DNA from: Cytophagales bacterium
Lineage (GTDB): Bacteria > Bacteroidota > Bacteroidia > Cytophagales > Spirosomataceae
DNA: 64,000 bases
Assembly (NCBI GenBank): GCA_004292855.1
Contig: RDXN01000036.1
Coordinates: forward strand, 62,001 to 126,000
Direction of reading: 5' to 3'
The translations under genes and the position numbers were made by a program. The notes under the pieces were generated by a model. It did no database searches. It worked only from the letters and a program-made list of their open reading frames with translations, and was not told the origin of the DNA. This document shows positions 43,870 through 51,987 of the stretch, one piece after another (the first letter of the stretch is position 1; the number at the start of each line of letters is the position of its first letter).

Positions 43870-44997
43870 TTAGACAGATTTTTTAAAGATTTCTTCATAA
43901 GCCACTCGCACCATCTCCTGTAGTGTAAAAGACAGTTCTTTGGCTTTTTGGGCGTATGTTATAACTGTCTCATTGGTTATAGTTCGATAAAATTCCTGCA
44001 CCTGCTCGTCGATGTTTTTTCGGGCATCGATCAGGAACGCTGCGTCGCGGAGAAGTACGTAACTATCGCTGTCGGGGTCGCCACAGAACAGAATGGGTGA
44101 GCCGGAGCCGATGGCACTCATCGCTTTAGAGGGCACGGCGATGTGGGTCCATTCGGGCAACAGGCTCACTAACTGCACGTCGAGATAGTGAAGTTGCGTT
44201 CGGGGAATATTGGTTAGGCAGATAATGCCCTCGCGCCCGTTGGCCTCGGCCAAAACTTCGTCGGCTTTGGTGCCGTACAGAGCCAGAACGAGCCGGAAGC
44301 GGGTGGGGTCGAAGTGCCGGATAATACTTTTCAGGAACTCGGCAGAGTGGGCCTGCCCGATGTTGCCCGCATAGCCCAGATAGATCAGACCGTCGTTTTC
44401 GGCCCGCCAGGTTGGTCTGTTGGGGTCGCGTTCCTGGTGCATCAGCACGCCACAAGGCAAGATGGTCGTAGGAATATCGCGACCGTATTTACTCAGCACG
44501 TGAGCCGCCTGCCGGGGGCCGAGCGCAATGAGTCGTTCGGGCGGATTGCGGTATGTTTGGCGGATCACCCAACGATACATCGGATTGGACGAACTCACCT
44601 TGCCTTCGGCGGCAAAGCCTTCAGGAAACAGGTCCATCGACCAGAGCCAATACGGCGTTTTGCGCAAGAGCAGCGAGGCCCAAAACGGCAACATCGGCGG
44701 GCTTGTCATAATCACGAGCGGTCCCCGACGCACTTTTATTGCTCTCCGAATTAGAAAAAAACCATCCAAAAAGCCCGCCAGCAACCGAATAAGGCCGTTT
44801 TTGCCTTGATAAATCGTCCTGACCGAGTACGTAGTTCCCACGGGTTGCCGCACAGCCCCTCCCCCATCGTAGGTTCGGTCGATATGCACAATATGCACAT
44901 CGACACCGTGATTTTCGATCAGGTAACGGGCCAAATCCCAAGCCGATTCGCCCGTAATGCCGGGATTTGGCGGGTAGTGGCGGTTAACGATAGTCAT
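43870..44997 (-). CDS. GT4-family glycosyltransferase (WbuB-like)
   Basis: 375 residues from the ATG at 44997, giving the standard start MTIVNRHYPPNPGITGESAWDL, close to WbuB/GT4 enzymes that bind the acceptor with the HYPP loop. The donor-binding half has DGLIYLGYAGNIGQAHSAE, and the region VPSKAMSAIGSGSPILFCG matches the PSK-x(3)-A-x-G motif of the family. A hydrophobic stretch near residue 110-130 (GPLVIMTSPPMLPFWASLLL) suggests membrane contact. It probably builds a surface glycan, with the locus at 45.5-55 kb close by. Confidence 0.88.
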   Translation of the reverse strand: MTIVNRHYPPNPGITGESAWDLARYLIENHGVDVHIVHIDRTYDGGGAVRQPVGTTYSVRTIYQGKNGLIRLLAGFLDGFFLIRRAIKVRRGPLVIMTSPPMLPFWASLLLRKTPYWLWSMDLFPEGFAAEGKVSSSNPMYRWVIRQTYRNPPERLIALGPRQAAHVLSKYGRDIPTTILPCGVLMHQERDPNRPTWRAENDGLIYLGYAGNIGQAHSAEFLKSIIRHFDPTRFRLVLALYGTKADEVLAEANGREGIICLTNIPRTQLHYLDVQLVSLLPEWTHIAVPSKAMSAIGSGSPILFCGDPDSDSYVLLRDAAFLIDARKNIDEQVQEFYRTITNETVITYAQKAKELSFTLQEMVRVAYEEIFKKSV

Positions 44998-45077
44998 ATT
45001 CAATGGGCAAGAAACGTTTGGGTTTAGAAAAGCCCTGATAAATTGCGTCAATAAATGGCATTTCTTCAAACCGTTTT

Positions 45078-45085
45078 CAAAGGTA
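45078..45085 (-). promoter_or_regulatory. possible TAnnTTTG box for the GT4 gene
   Basis: TACCTTTG on the minus strand, 80 bases before the start at 44997 and close to the divergent start at 45093. Weak support because no -33 element is seen. Confidence 0.25.
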
Positions 45086-45092
45086 AACCAAG

Positions 45093-45521
45093 ATGGAAAA
45101 ATGGGTTTCCGATTTCATAGAACGAATTGATCAGCTGAGTCCTGATTCTACGCCCACCTTCGGGAAGATGAACGTGTCGCAAATGCTTTGCCATTGTGCA
45201 GACCAGCTTAGGTTGATTAATCACGAACTGAAAATCGGTTTTGATGATCGAATAGCCCCTAATGAACTGGTTGCCCTATCGCGAGCAGGGAAATCCGTTC
45301 CGACACCCAAAGGATTAGACCAAGTTAACGGAGAAGGAACACAGCCTACCAGTTTTGATGCTGATAAAGAGACGTTGAAACAGTTGTTAATCAGCTACGC
45401 GGAGCTTCCAACCGATTTCAACTGCGGACTACACCCCTACTTTGGCAACATCGACAAAGAAGCATGGCATCGGCTAGTGCTTTATCATTTGAATCATCAT
45501 CTAACACAATTTTCTGTATAA
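45093..45521 (+). CDS. DUF1569/DinB-like protein
   Basis: 142 residues. TPTFGKMNVSQMLCHCADQLRLI is the DUF1569 signature, and NCGLHPYFGNIDKEAWHRLVLYHLNHHLTQF carries the C-terminal His residues of the DinB-like four-helix fold, which often binds a metal. Function unknown; relatives include thiol transferases. The gene has a lower GC content than the surrounding glycan genes and its 3' end overlaps the convergent glycosyltransferase by 21 bases. Confidence 0.83.
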   Translation: MEKWVSDFIERIDQLSPDSTPTFGKMNVSQMLCHCADQLRLINHELKIGFDDRIAPNELVALSRAGKSVPTPKGLDQVNGEGTQPTSFDADKETLKQLLISYAELPTDFNCGLHPYFGNIDKEAWHRLVLYHLNHHLTQFSV

Positions 45522-46775
45522 TTCTGTATATTCTCGCACAACTCGCTCTTCTCCAAACAATTCCTCAGCCGATTGGCGGGCTTTTTGGCGGAGCAGTTCG
45601 CGGGTCGTTTGGTTCAGGATGAAGGCCAACCCGTCGGCGAGTTTCTCCGGCGAACCGGCGTTGGCCAGATAGCCCGTCTGGAAATGCTTGATCATTTCGG
45701 GGATGCCGCCCGTTCGGAAAGCCACCACCGGGGTACCGCACGAGAGGGCTTCGACAATTGTGTTGGGCAGGTTGTCTTCGAGTGAGGGTACCACGAGTGC
45801 ATCGGCGGCATTGTAAGCAGCCACCAAATCGGCGTCGTTGGTCAGGATACCTAGCTGCCGAGCCGGATAAGGCAGGCCGTTCAAGTCAGGCGATTCGCCC
45901 TTACCAAACACCAAAATTTCGGGGGTTTGGCGGTCAGCCGCTGACGTAGGGTGCTGGCTTTTAATTAGTTGCAACGCCTTCGCGAAATACGAAAATCCTT
46001 TGCGGGGATCGGTCGTGTTGAAGGAGCCGAACAACAGTCGAGGCCGGTCGGGGTCGGTAAGGCCGAAGCGGGCGAGGGCAGCGGTCCGGTCGATGGGCCG
46101 GAACACGGTTTGGTCGATGGTGTTGGGGATGGTTGTGATCGGAAACCACTCAAGCAGGCGGCTTTCACCGGCTTCGTTGGCCATCCAGCGGCTCGGCGTC
46201 ACGATTTGCAACCGCGTTTCGGGCTTCAGGATTGCCGCTTTTCGCTTCAGTATCTGGGCCGAGAGGTCATTTGGGCCGGGAGTTTTGAGGTACGGGCATT
46301 GGCCGCACTGTGTCAGGAAGCGGGTGCAGCCGCGTGTGTAGTGGCACCCGCCCGTAAAGGCCCATTGATCGTGCAAGGTCCAGATAATGGGTTTACCCAG
46401 ACGAACCAGTTTATCCAGACCCGACAGCGACAAGAACCCAAAGTTGGTCCAGTGCAGGTGCAGCACGTCGGCCTGTTGCACAGCAGGGTGTTCGGCCAGG
46501 TTTGCCCCAACGCGCGCGGGTGAGAAATGAAACCGCACTGATTTGTCTTTCTCGTACGGCAGAAACGACAATCGGTCCAGTGCCAAACGAGCCGTTGCCC
46601 ATTTCCGGCCCAAATATCCGTCGGCAAGCCCCACCACGCCCGGCTCCGGTTTGCCAACTTGCTCCACCAGCAATGTACTCGATACCCCCGCCCGCAGCAA
46701 CGCACGGTGCAGTCGAGTTGCGGCTACTGCCGCCCCACCTGAAAGATGATAGGTGCTAAGAAGAGTGATTTTCAT
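45501..46775 (-). CDS. GT4-family glycosyltransferase
   Basis: 424 residues, GT-B fold. The N-terminus KITLLSTYHLSGGAAVAATRLHRAL has the GGA loop that faces the donor; HLHWTNFGFLS and a Cys-rich patch (CHYTRGCTRFLTQCGQCPYL) follow, the latter common in GT4 relatives that act on capsular glycans. The C-terminal half has LLFGSFNTTDPRKGF and the donor-site ALVVPSLEDNLPNTIVEALSCGTPVVAF with the E-x7-E motif. Its start overlaps the stop of the flippase-FkbM gene by four bases (ATGA), so it is the last gene of the pse/glycan operon. Confidence 0.92.
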   Translation of the reverse strand: MKITLLSTYHLSGGAAVAATRLHRALLRAGVSSTLLVEQVGKPEPGVVGLADGYLGRKWATARLALDRLSFLPYEKDKSVRFHFSPARVGANLAEHPAVQQADVLHLHWTNFGFLSLSGLDKLVRLGKPIIWTLHDQWAFTGGCHYTRGCTRFLTQCGQCPYLKTPGPNDLSAQILKRKAAILKPETRLQIVTPSRWMANEAGESRLLEWFPITTIPNTIDQTVFRPIDRTAALARFGLTDPDRPRLLFGSFNTTDPRKGFSYFAKALQLIKSQHPTSAADRQTPEILVFGKGESPDLNGLPYPARQLGILTNDADLVAAYNAADALVVPSLEDNLPNTIVEALSCGTPVVAFRTGGIPEMIKHFQTGYLANAGSPEKLADGLAFILNQTTRELLRQKARQSAEELFGEERVVREYTELYRKLC

Positions 46776-49084
46776 ACGCGATACGCGAACACGTTCAATT
46801 GCAAATCCATCACGTCGTTGCCCTTATATCGGCGCGTCAGAAACGGGCGAGTCCGGTGCTGATTGGTGTCGATATAATACCGGAAGCCATTAGTTTCGAG
46901 CAAGGTCAGTATGCCCGCGAGTGCCTGCCCGTGTCCCACGTAGGAGTGGTATTCGATAAACAGGTTTTGCACATGGCCGAGGGCATCGTGGCAATCGGCC
47001 AACACATCGGCCTCGGCCCCTTCAATGTCCATTTTGAGCATGTCGATGCGCGGTTCGCGAAGCAGATAGTCCCGGAGCCGCACCGAAGGCACCCGTTGCT
47101 GACTTTCGGTGCTGTACATCGACCCGGCATCGGCCTCCCCTGACCCGAAATCAACACCATCGCCGTTTGTCCACACTGCTTTGTGGATAACCTCTACATT
47201 CTGGATAGAATTTGTAGCTAAGTTTTCTGCCAGTATAGCTCCCACAGCGGGGTCAGCTTCAAAAGCCACAATACGAGCCGTTGGGTACTGTTGCCGAAAG
47301 TAGGCAACACTCATGCCGATGTTGGCCCCGCAGTCGTAGATAACGGGTGTGGCTTCGGTCGTTTGGAAACGATAAAATTCGTCGGTAAAGATCTCTTTGT
47401 ATTGCCAGGCAAAGGACAATCCATCAATTACCCGAAACCGAAACGGCCCCACCTTTGCCTGAAACGGCTGATTTCGGGGCCGGTCGGCGTAGCGAAGCAG
47501 CAGCCACAAGAACTGCCGCCCACCCGGTGTTTCGAGCGACCGAAAGAGGTCTTTGAAGAGAAAACGGAATAATCTCATAATTATCTTGTTCCAGTTCGCT
47601 TTAGCGAACGGTTTCAATAATCCCGTCACTGTCTGGTTCAAATCCGGCGAAAGCTTCAAGCCAATCACCAGCCCGCCAAACAGCAGGGTAATTAGCCCTG
47701 ACCGCAATACCACGTCCGCCATAACCCGAACTGTACCGTTTCCATAAGGATACTGCACGGCCAGCCACCAAACCGCCAGACCAATCAGGATGACGACAAC
47801 AAACCGGCCCGAGAATGGCTGCATACCGAAGGCAACCCAGACGAAAACGGTCCGCACAAAGTTATACAGAGCTGTAACAAAAGCCGCTCCCACTGCCGCT
47901 CCATTGATTCCGTAGCGCGGAATGAGCCAGGCATTCACGCCAATGGTGATCACAATGAGCGCGATAAAAAAAGCCGAATCGTAGGCGTAGTAGCGCGAGG
48001 TGGCCAGAATAACGCCGTTTACACCCGTTGCCATGTCGATGAGTTTGCCCAGGCCAATCCAAAGCACCACGTAGTATCCTGCTTCGTAACCCGCCGGGAG
48101 CCACTGAAACACGTTGGGTAGGTTGGCGGCAATGCCCACGAAAACTAACATGCCGATAATCAGTTGATTAAGGCACGAGCGGGCGTACACGTCGGCGATG
48201 TGGGCAGTATCGTTCCGTTTCCAGGCGTCGGCGATGATGGTTCCGGCTACCTTATATAACGAAGCAGCAGGCAAGGCAATCACCGAGCCGAAATAGACCA
48301 TAATCGTGTAGATTCCGGTGCTTTTCAGGCCCGCCGTATCGTTGACCATAATGCTGCCGATGATCTGAATAGCGTTCGCCGAGAGGGCGGTTAACCACGA
48401 GAGAGTAGCGTAGCGAAAGACCTGCCTCCGTAATTCCGGCTTCACCGACAGGTAGCGCGAACGAACCGAAAAGCCGTGTTTTTGGGCCACCCGAATGCCC
48501 ATCAGCACGGCAGGCGTCAGAAAAGCGACCATCCAGCCCACCATAAACTGATGAAACGATAACCAGTTAAACCAGTACGCAATGATGGCTACCAAAATGA
48601 CTAATCGGTTGATAAACAATTGATACAGTGACCCCGGCACGGAATCATAAAGCAGTTTGGCGTAGTTGTCGAATACGTTGAACGCAACCGTGAAAAGGGT
48701 TAGCGGGATGAGCCAAAAGTAATAATCGACGAACAGGGCCGACTTTTCGAGATTCCGCTCGACCATCAAGGGTCGAAACGCCACAAGCAGGGCCGAGCAG
48801 AGCAACACTCCCGTGAAGGTGGTCAACAAACTCAGCAGCAAATAGCCATTATGTTGGCGGTCGTGATCGCGGAAATAGGGGAAATACCGGTTGCCGGCTC
48901 CGTTAAGACCCAAGTTAGCGAATTGCGCCAGCCCCACCGACCACGCCAGCAACAGCCCGACCAGGCCCACCTGCTCCTGGGTCAGAAGTTTCGGAAACAG
49001 CAGTCCCTGCGTCACGAAGCCGACGCCCGTACCCGCATAGGCGAACACAGAACTCAGAATGGTTTGGCGTTTAATTATGCCCAT
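46772..49084 (-). CDS. Wzx-like flippase fused to an FkbM methyltransferase
   Basis: 770 residues in one frame. Residues 1 to about 490 form 13-14 membrane helices of the MATE/Wzx polysaccharide flippase group, starting MGIIKRQTILSSVFAYAGTG. Residues about 505-770 are a complete FkbM SAM-dependent methyltransferase: VIYDCGANIGMSVAYFRQQ (SAM motif I), IVAFEADPAVG, LRIDMLKMDIEGAEADVL-like IDMLKMDIEGAEADVL, and FIEYHSYVG. The methyltransferase would lie in the cytoplasm at the flippase exit. At the joint the protein reads NKIIMRLFRFLF, so the FkbM part still has its own Met (47579), and a palindrome like the intergenic one at 11760 sits 15 bases before it. The gene overlaps pseI by 14 bases and the GT4 gene by 4. 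Confidence 0.87.
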   Translation of the reverse strand: MGIIKRQTILSSVFAYAGTGVGFVTQGLLFPKLLTQEQVGLVGLLLAWSVGLAQFANLGLNGAGNRYFPYFRDHDRQHNGYLLLSLLTTFTGVLLCSALLVAFRPLMVERNLEKSALFVDYYFWLIPLTLFTVAFNVFDNYAKLLYDSVPGSLYQLFINRLVILVAIIAYWFNWLSFHQFMVGWMVAFLTPAVLMGIRVAQKHGFSVRSRYLSVKPELRRQVFRYATLSWLTALSANAIQIIGSIMVNDTAGLKSTGIYTIMVYFGSVIALPAASLYKVAGTIIADAWKRNDTAHIADVYARSCLNQLIIGMLVFVGIAANLPNVFQWLPAGYEAGYYVVLWIGLGKLIDMATGVNGVILATSRYYAYDSAFFIALIVITIGVNAWLIPRYGINGAAVGAAFVTALYNFVRTVFVWVAFGMQPFSGRFVVVILIGLAVWWLAVQYPYGNGTVRVMADVVLRSGLITLLFGGLVIGLKLSPDLNQTVTGLLKPFAKANWNKIIMRLFRFLFKDLFRSLETPGGRQFLWLLLRYADRPRNQPFQAKVGPFRFRVIDGLSFAWQYKEIFTDEFYRFQTTEATPVIYDCGANIGMSVAYFRQQYPTARIVAFEADPAVGAILAENLATNSIQNVEVIHKAVWTNGDGVDFGSGEADAGSMYSTESQQRVPSVRLRDYLLREPRIDMLKMDIEGAEADVLADCHDALGHVQNLFIEYHSYVGHGQALAGILTLLETNGFRYYIDTNQHRTRPFLTRRYKGNDVMDLQLNVFAYRV
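47592..47609 (-). repeat. palindrome at the flippase-FkbM junction
   Basis: GTTCGCT-TT-AGCGAAC (47594-47609) is a perfect dyad in coding sequence. On the minus strand with flanks it reads CCGTTCGCTAAAGCGAAC, against CCGTTGGCTAAAGCCAAC at 11760; the two differences are at paired positions, so the stem is kept. It falls exactly between the flippase and the methyltransferase parts. Confidence 0.6.
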
Positions 49085-50126
49085 CGGTGACTAACTTCCA
49101 ACTCAACGCCGTTCCGGCTTTAATATCTTGGCTCGCGACTTGCCCCAAAATCTGTTCGTAGTAGCGGGTATGGAGGCCGTTGGCGGGGCGGATGCTGCGG
49201 ACGTTGGCAGACGTGAACGGTTCACCCGCCCGCATGTCCTGCACCACGTAGAGCGACCGCTTAAATTGTAGGCTGTTTTGTTCCTTTGGGGTGAGGGTGT
49301 AATTGACCTGCCCCATCGCCAAAAACGCCCGCTCCGATTCCACAACAAGGCTTTTGAGTTCGTCAGGTTCAAGCGAGAACGCCGAATCAACGCCCCCATC
49401 GGCCCGGCGCAGGGTGACGTGTTTTTCGAGGACCACCGCGCCGAGAGCCACTGCCGCGACAGCCGCCCCAATACCCATCGTATGGTCGGAGAGGCCCACC
49501 GGAACGGTGAACAGGTCGCGCATGTGCGGAATCGTGAGCAGGTTGGTACTTTCGGGGGTGGCCGGGTAGGTACTCGTACATTTAAGCAACACGAGGTCGC
49601 GGCACCCGTTGGCCCGCAAAACCTTCACCGATTCATCAATGTCGGCAACGGAAGCAACGCCAGTGCTCATAATGACCGGCTTACCGGTTTGGGCCACTCG
49701 TTTGAGCAAAATATGGTCGGTGTTCTCAAACGACGCGACCTTGTAGAGCGGCACATCGAGCGATTCCAGAAAGTCGACCGCCGTCGTATCGAAGGGCGAC
49801 GAGAACGCTACCATTCCCCGCTTGCGGGCGTGATCGAAAATGGGTTTGTGCCATTCCCAGGGCGTATAAGCCTCTTTGTACAGCTTATACAAATTTTTGT
49901 CGGCCCACAGCGAGTTGCTATCCCGGATGTAAAACTCCTCCGACGAACCGTTGAACGTGATCGTATCGGGCGTGTACGTCTGGAGTTTGAGAGCCTGCGC
50001 GCCCGCGTCGGCCACGGCATCGACAATTTCCAACGCCCGGTCGAGCGATTGGTTGTGGTTCCCCGACATCTCGGCAATCACAAAGGGCCGGTGGTTGGGG
50101 CCAATAGTATACTGAGCAACCTGCAT
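49071..50126 (-). CDS. pseI: pseudaminic acid synthase
   Basis: 351 residues from the ATG at 50126, giving the NeuB-family start with IGPNHRPFVIAEMSGNHNQSLDRAL. NeuB domain (about 35-270) with AEMSGNHNQ (phosphoenolpyruvate and Mn2+ site), YKVASFEN, MSTGVAS and GLSDHTMG; a C-terminal SAF (antifreeze-like) domain (about 290-350) with RSLYVVQDMRAGEPFTSANVRSIRPANG. The SGNHNQ variant and the pse neighbours indicate PseI, which condenses 6-deoxy-AltdiNAc with phosphoenolpyruvate, instead of sialic acid synthase. It follows the zeta-GNAT gene after 69 bases and overlaps the flippase by 14 bases. Confidence 0.9.
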   Translation of the reverse strand: MQVAQYTIGPNHRPFVIAEMSGNHNQSLDRALEIVDAVADAGAQALKLQTYTPDTITFNGSSEEFYIRDSNSLWADKNLYKLYKEAYTPWEWHKPIFDHARKRGMVAFSSPFDTTAVDFLESLDVPLYKVASFENTDHILLKRVAQTGKPVIMSTGVASVADIDESVKVLRANGCRDLVLLKCTSTYPATPESTNLLTIPHMRDLFTVPVGLSDHTMGIGAAVAAVALGAVVLEKHVTLRRADGGVDSAFSLEPDELKSLVVESERAFLAMGQVNYTLTPKEQNSLQFKRSLYVVQDMRAGEPFTSANVRSIRPANGLHTRYYEQILGQVASQDIKAGTALSWKLVTDGHN

Positions 50127-50135
50127 TTCAGAGAT

Positions 50136-50229
50136 CAGAAAACAGTGAGCAGCGAACAGCAGACAACAAACGGAGTGCAAGACGAGCAGAGCTATTTACT
50201 GCTCCCTGTTCGTTGTTAGTTGTTCTCTG
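50136..50229. repeat. imperfect inverted repeat between pseH-like gene and pseI
   Basis: 50136-50158 and 50207-50229 pair at 17 of 23 positions; both arms are built of AACAGTGAGCAGC-like units and the right arm overlaps the 3' end of the zeta-GNAT gene. It resembles other decayed inverted spacer repeats in the window. A weak hairpin role is possible. Confidence 0.3.
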
Positions 50230-51620
50230 TACACTAGACTTGGAACGCCAAATTTACTGCTTCCGTGCGAGAACACGTATCCAGCCTTCTCAAACGACCG
50301 AATCGACGCCCGATTGTCGGGGCGGATGTAGGCGTGAATGGGTAGTGTTTCGTGAGAAAATTGCGTCTTATAGGCCTCAGAGGCTGCGCGAATCATGACC
50401 AGGGCTAGTCCTTGCCCGCGAAAAGCAGAGTCGAGCGAAATACCGATGATAACCTCCGGCCCTAACCGCTCCAATCGCACCTGCCCGACGGGTTGGCCTT
50501 GTTGATTATCGAAGACGAGCATCAACACGTTCGGGTCGACAATTTTTTTGGCGAACCAGGCCACGTGGTTTTCCCAAACAACCGGATTGGTGTTGAACGA
50601 TTGTTGCCGAGTAAGGGGGTCATTGGCCCACTCGAAAAAGAGTTGGGCGTCGGCAGGTTGGGCGGGGCGGTAAATGAGAGGGAAAGGTTCGGGTTGGTTG
50701 GTTATAGCATCACAATGGTTTGGGTCGGCATTGCGGTTTAATGCAAGCCATTTGACAAGTTGTAAATCAGCAATGTGCCGTTTCTTTTCAACCATCGACC
50801 AAGGCCGATTGCGACATTCTTCCAGCGCGTTAGAGGCTTGTAGCGCTATATGCCACTTGCCATTTTCGAGCCAATTTTCGTATAGCAAAGGAGATACAGA
50901 TCCAATCGAACGGCCATAAATATGAATTCGGTCAATGGCTTGTTCCGTTTCCAGCAATGTTATTGTTTGTGGAATTTGGGCATACAGCCGGTCGTGAGTT
51001 TCCATACCCACCCAGCGACCTTGACCTTCCCGCTCAATTTGATTTTCGTAGCGTTTATAAATTCCTAACCGGCTTGATACCGCAGGAACGGCCAAAATAC
51101 TTAGTTGAATGGTATATCCCCTTTCACGAAGTTGCTGCATTGTTTGGAGAATGGGGTCTGGGGTTCCTTCCAGAGTTCCATCCAGAATCAAATTCCGGCC
51201 ACTCTCTGCTGTCGCAGCGATTAACTTCTGCTGCCACTTTACAGTATCGGGATTGACCAAAAACGACGCTTTATCAAACTGGGTTTGCTGAAGATTCTCA
51301 AATTGAGGGTGATACTCCCTGAGTTCATCTGAATTGACAACAACTGCTCCACCACTCTTACTGAATTGACTGTACTCAAAATCGGCTAATTTCGATTTTC
51401 CGCTCCCTGACTGACCGCCCAGAAAGATGGCTTTGGGCTTGTGCGTGATAGATTTTAGTTCTGTCTTATCCCCTCTTTTGCCAGAAAACGACAAGCCGTA
51501 GATCATTTCACGGGCAGGTCTCGTAGCAGGAAAATAGTCTGGTACTATATCATTCTCAAAAATATCCTGATTCTCTTCTTCTGATAGTTGATAGGAACTT
51601 TGTTCAGTACTAATGGGCAT
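50196..51620 (-). CDS. zeta-like kinase fused to a PseH-type GNAT acetyltransferase
   Basis: 474 residues. Residues about 55-300 form a zeta-toxin/polynucleotide-kinase-like P-loop domain: Walker A FLGGQSGSGKSKLADF, NSDELREYHP, FLVNPDTVKWQQKL, NLILDGTLEG, and a distal Arg patch (RSSRLGIYKRYENQI-like SSRLGIYKRYENQIE). Residues about 313-470 form a GNAT domain close to PseH (RPAQPADAQLFFEWANDPLTR, then GISLDSAFRGQGLALVMI, the acetyl-CoA loop). PseH acetylates UDP-4-amino-6-deoxy-AltNAc in pseudaminic acid synthesis, and no other PseH is in the cluster. Base composition changes inside the gene: GC is 19 of 60 at 51541-51600 (kinase end) and 34 of 60 at 50401-50460 (GNAT end). Its start overlaps the small gene 51610-51936 by 11 bases. 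Confidence 0.85.
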   Translation of the reverse strand: MPISTEQSSYQLSEEENQDIFENDIVPDYFPATRPAREMIYGLSFSGKRGDKTELKSITHKPKAIFLGGQSGSGKSKLADFEYSQFSKSGGAVVVNSDELREYHPQFENLQQTQFDKASFLVNPDTVKWQQKLIAATAESGRNLILDGTLEGTPDPILQTMQQLRERGYTIQLSILAVPAVSSRLGIYKRYENQIEREGQGRWVGMETHDRLYAQIPQTITLLETEQAIDRIHIYGRSIGSVSPLLYENWLENGKWHIALQASNALEECRNRPWSMVEKKRHIADLQLVKWLALNRNADPNHCDAITNQPEPFPLIYRPAQPADAQLFFEWANDPLTRQQSFNTNPVVWENHVAWFAKKIVDPNVLMLVFDNQQGQPVGQVRLERLGPEVIIGISLDSAFRGQGLALVMIRAASEAYKTQFSHETLPIHAYIRPDNRASIRSFEKAGYVFSHGSSKFGVPSLVYREQLTTNREQ

Positions 51621-51936
51621 GAGAAACGACGAGTTGTTGTGGTTTTTCTTTATCTTTCAGATTGCCCCATTGTTCGGAGCAACGCTTTATAAAGTCTTCC
51701 ACAGCGTTGAAGTCATCCCAATTCAGTGTTCGATAATCACTTATAACTTGTTGAGAAGCACTCCACCATTTGTTTAGTTGATCCTCATTCGGCTCCGCTT
51801 TGCGTCTCTCGGCGCGTCTCAATCGTGCGTATATTCCTCTCAAACTACACACCATATCATACGCCGACTCGCTCAGGGCGAAGGTTTGCAGGCCCAGAGG
51901 GTCTTGCACAGTGCTATTTTCGGTTGTCGCTGCCAT
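51610..51936 (-). CDS. small protein upstream of the zeta-like kinase; possible antitoxin-like partner
   Basis: 108 residues, no signal peptide. It is helical, with a basic patch GIYARLRRAERRKAEPNEDQLN and a Trp-rich stretch (NKWWSASQQVISDYRTLNWDDF). I do not recognise a family. It overlaps the start of the zeta-like kinase gene by 11 bases and has its own promoter box, the arrangement of an antitoxin-toxin pair, so a role in restraining the kinase is a hypothesis. Confidence 0.68.
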   Translation of the reverse strand: MAATTENSTVQDPLGLQTFALSESAYDMVCSLRGIYARLRRAERRKAEPNEDQLNKWWSASQQVISDYRTLNWDDFNAVEDFIKRCSEQWGNLKDKEKPQQLVVSHAH

Positions 51937-51959
51937 AGTCGTATGCGGTTGCTTCTTAA

Positions 51960-51967
51960 CAAAGATA
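51960..51967 (-). promoter_or_regulatory. internal TAnnTTTG promoter box
   Basis: TATCTTTG on the minus strand, 23 bases before the start at 51936 and just after the pseG stop at 51988. It would let the small gene and the zeta-GNAT gene be expressed apart from pseF and pseG. A TTTG further upstream is only 12 bases away, too close for a standard -33. Confidence 0.45.
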
Positions 51968-51987
51968 CGAAAACCGGGCCAAAAAGT

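Noticed and set aside
49278-50219. 313-codon plus-strand open frame opposite pseI
   Set aside because: Shadow of the NeuB-family gene; Arg/His-rich translation without any motif.
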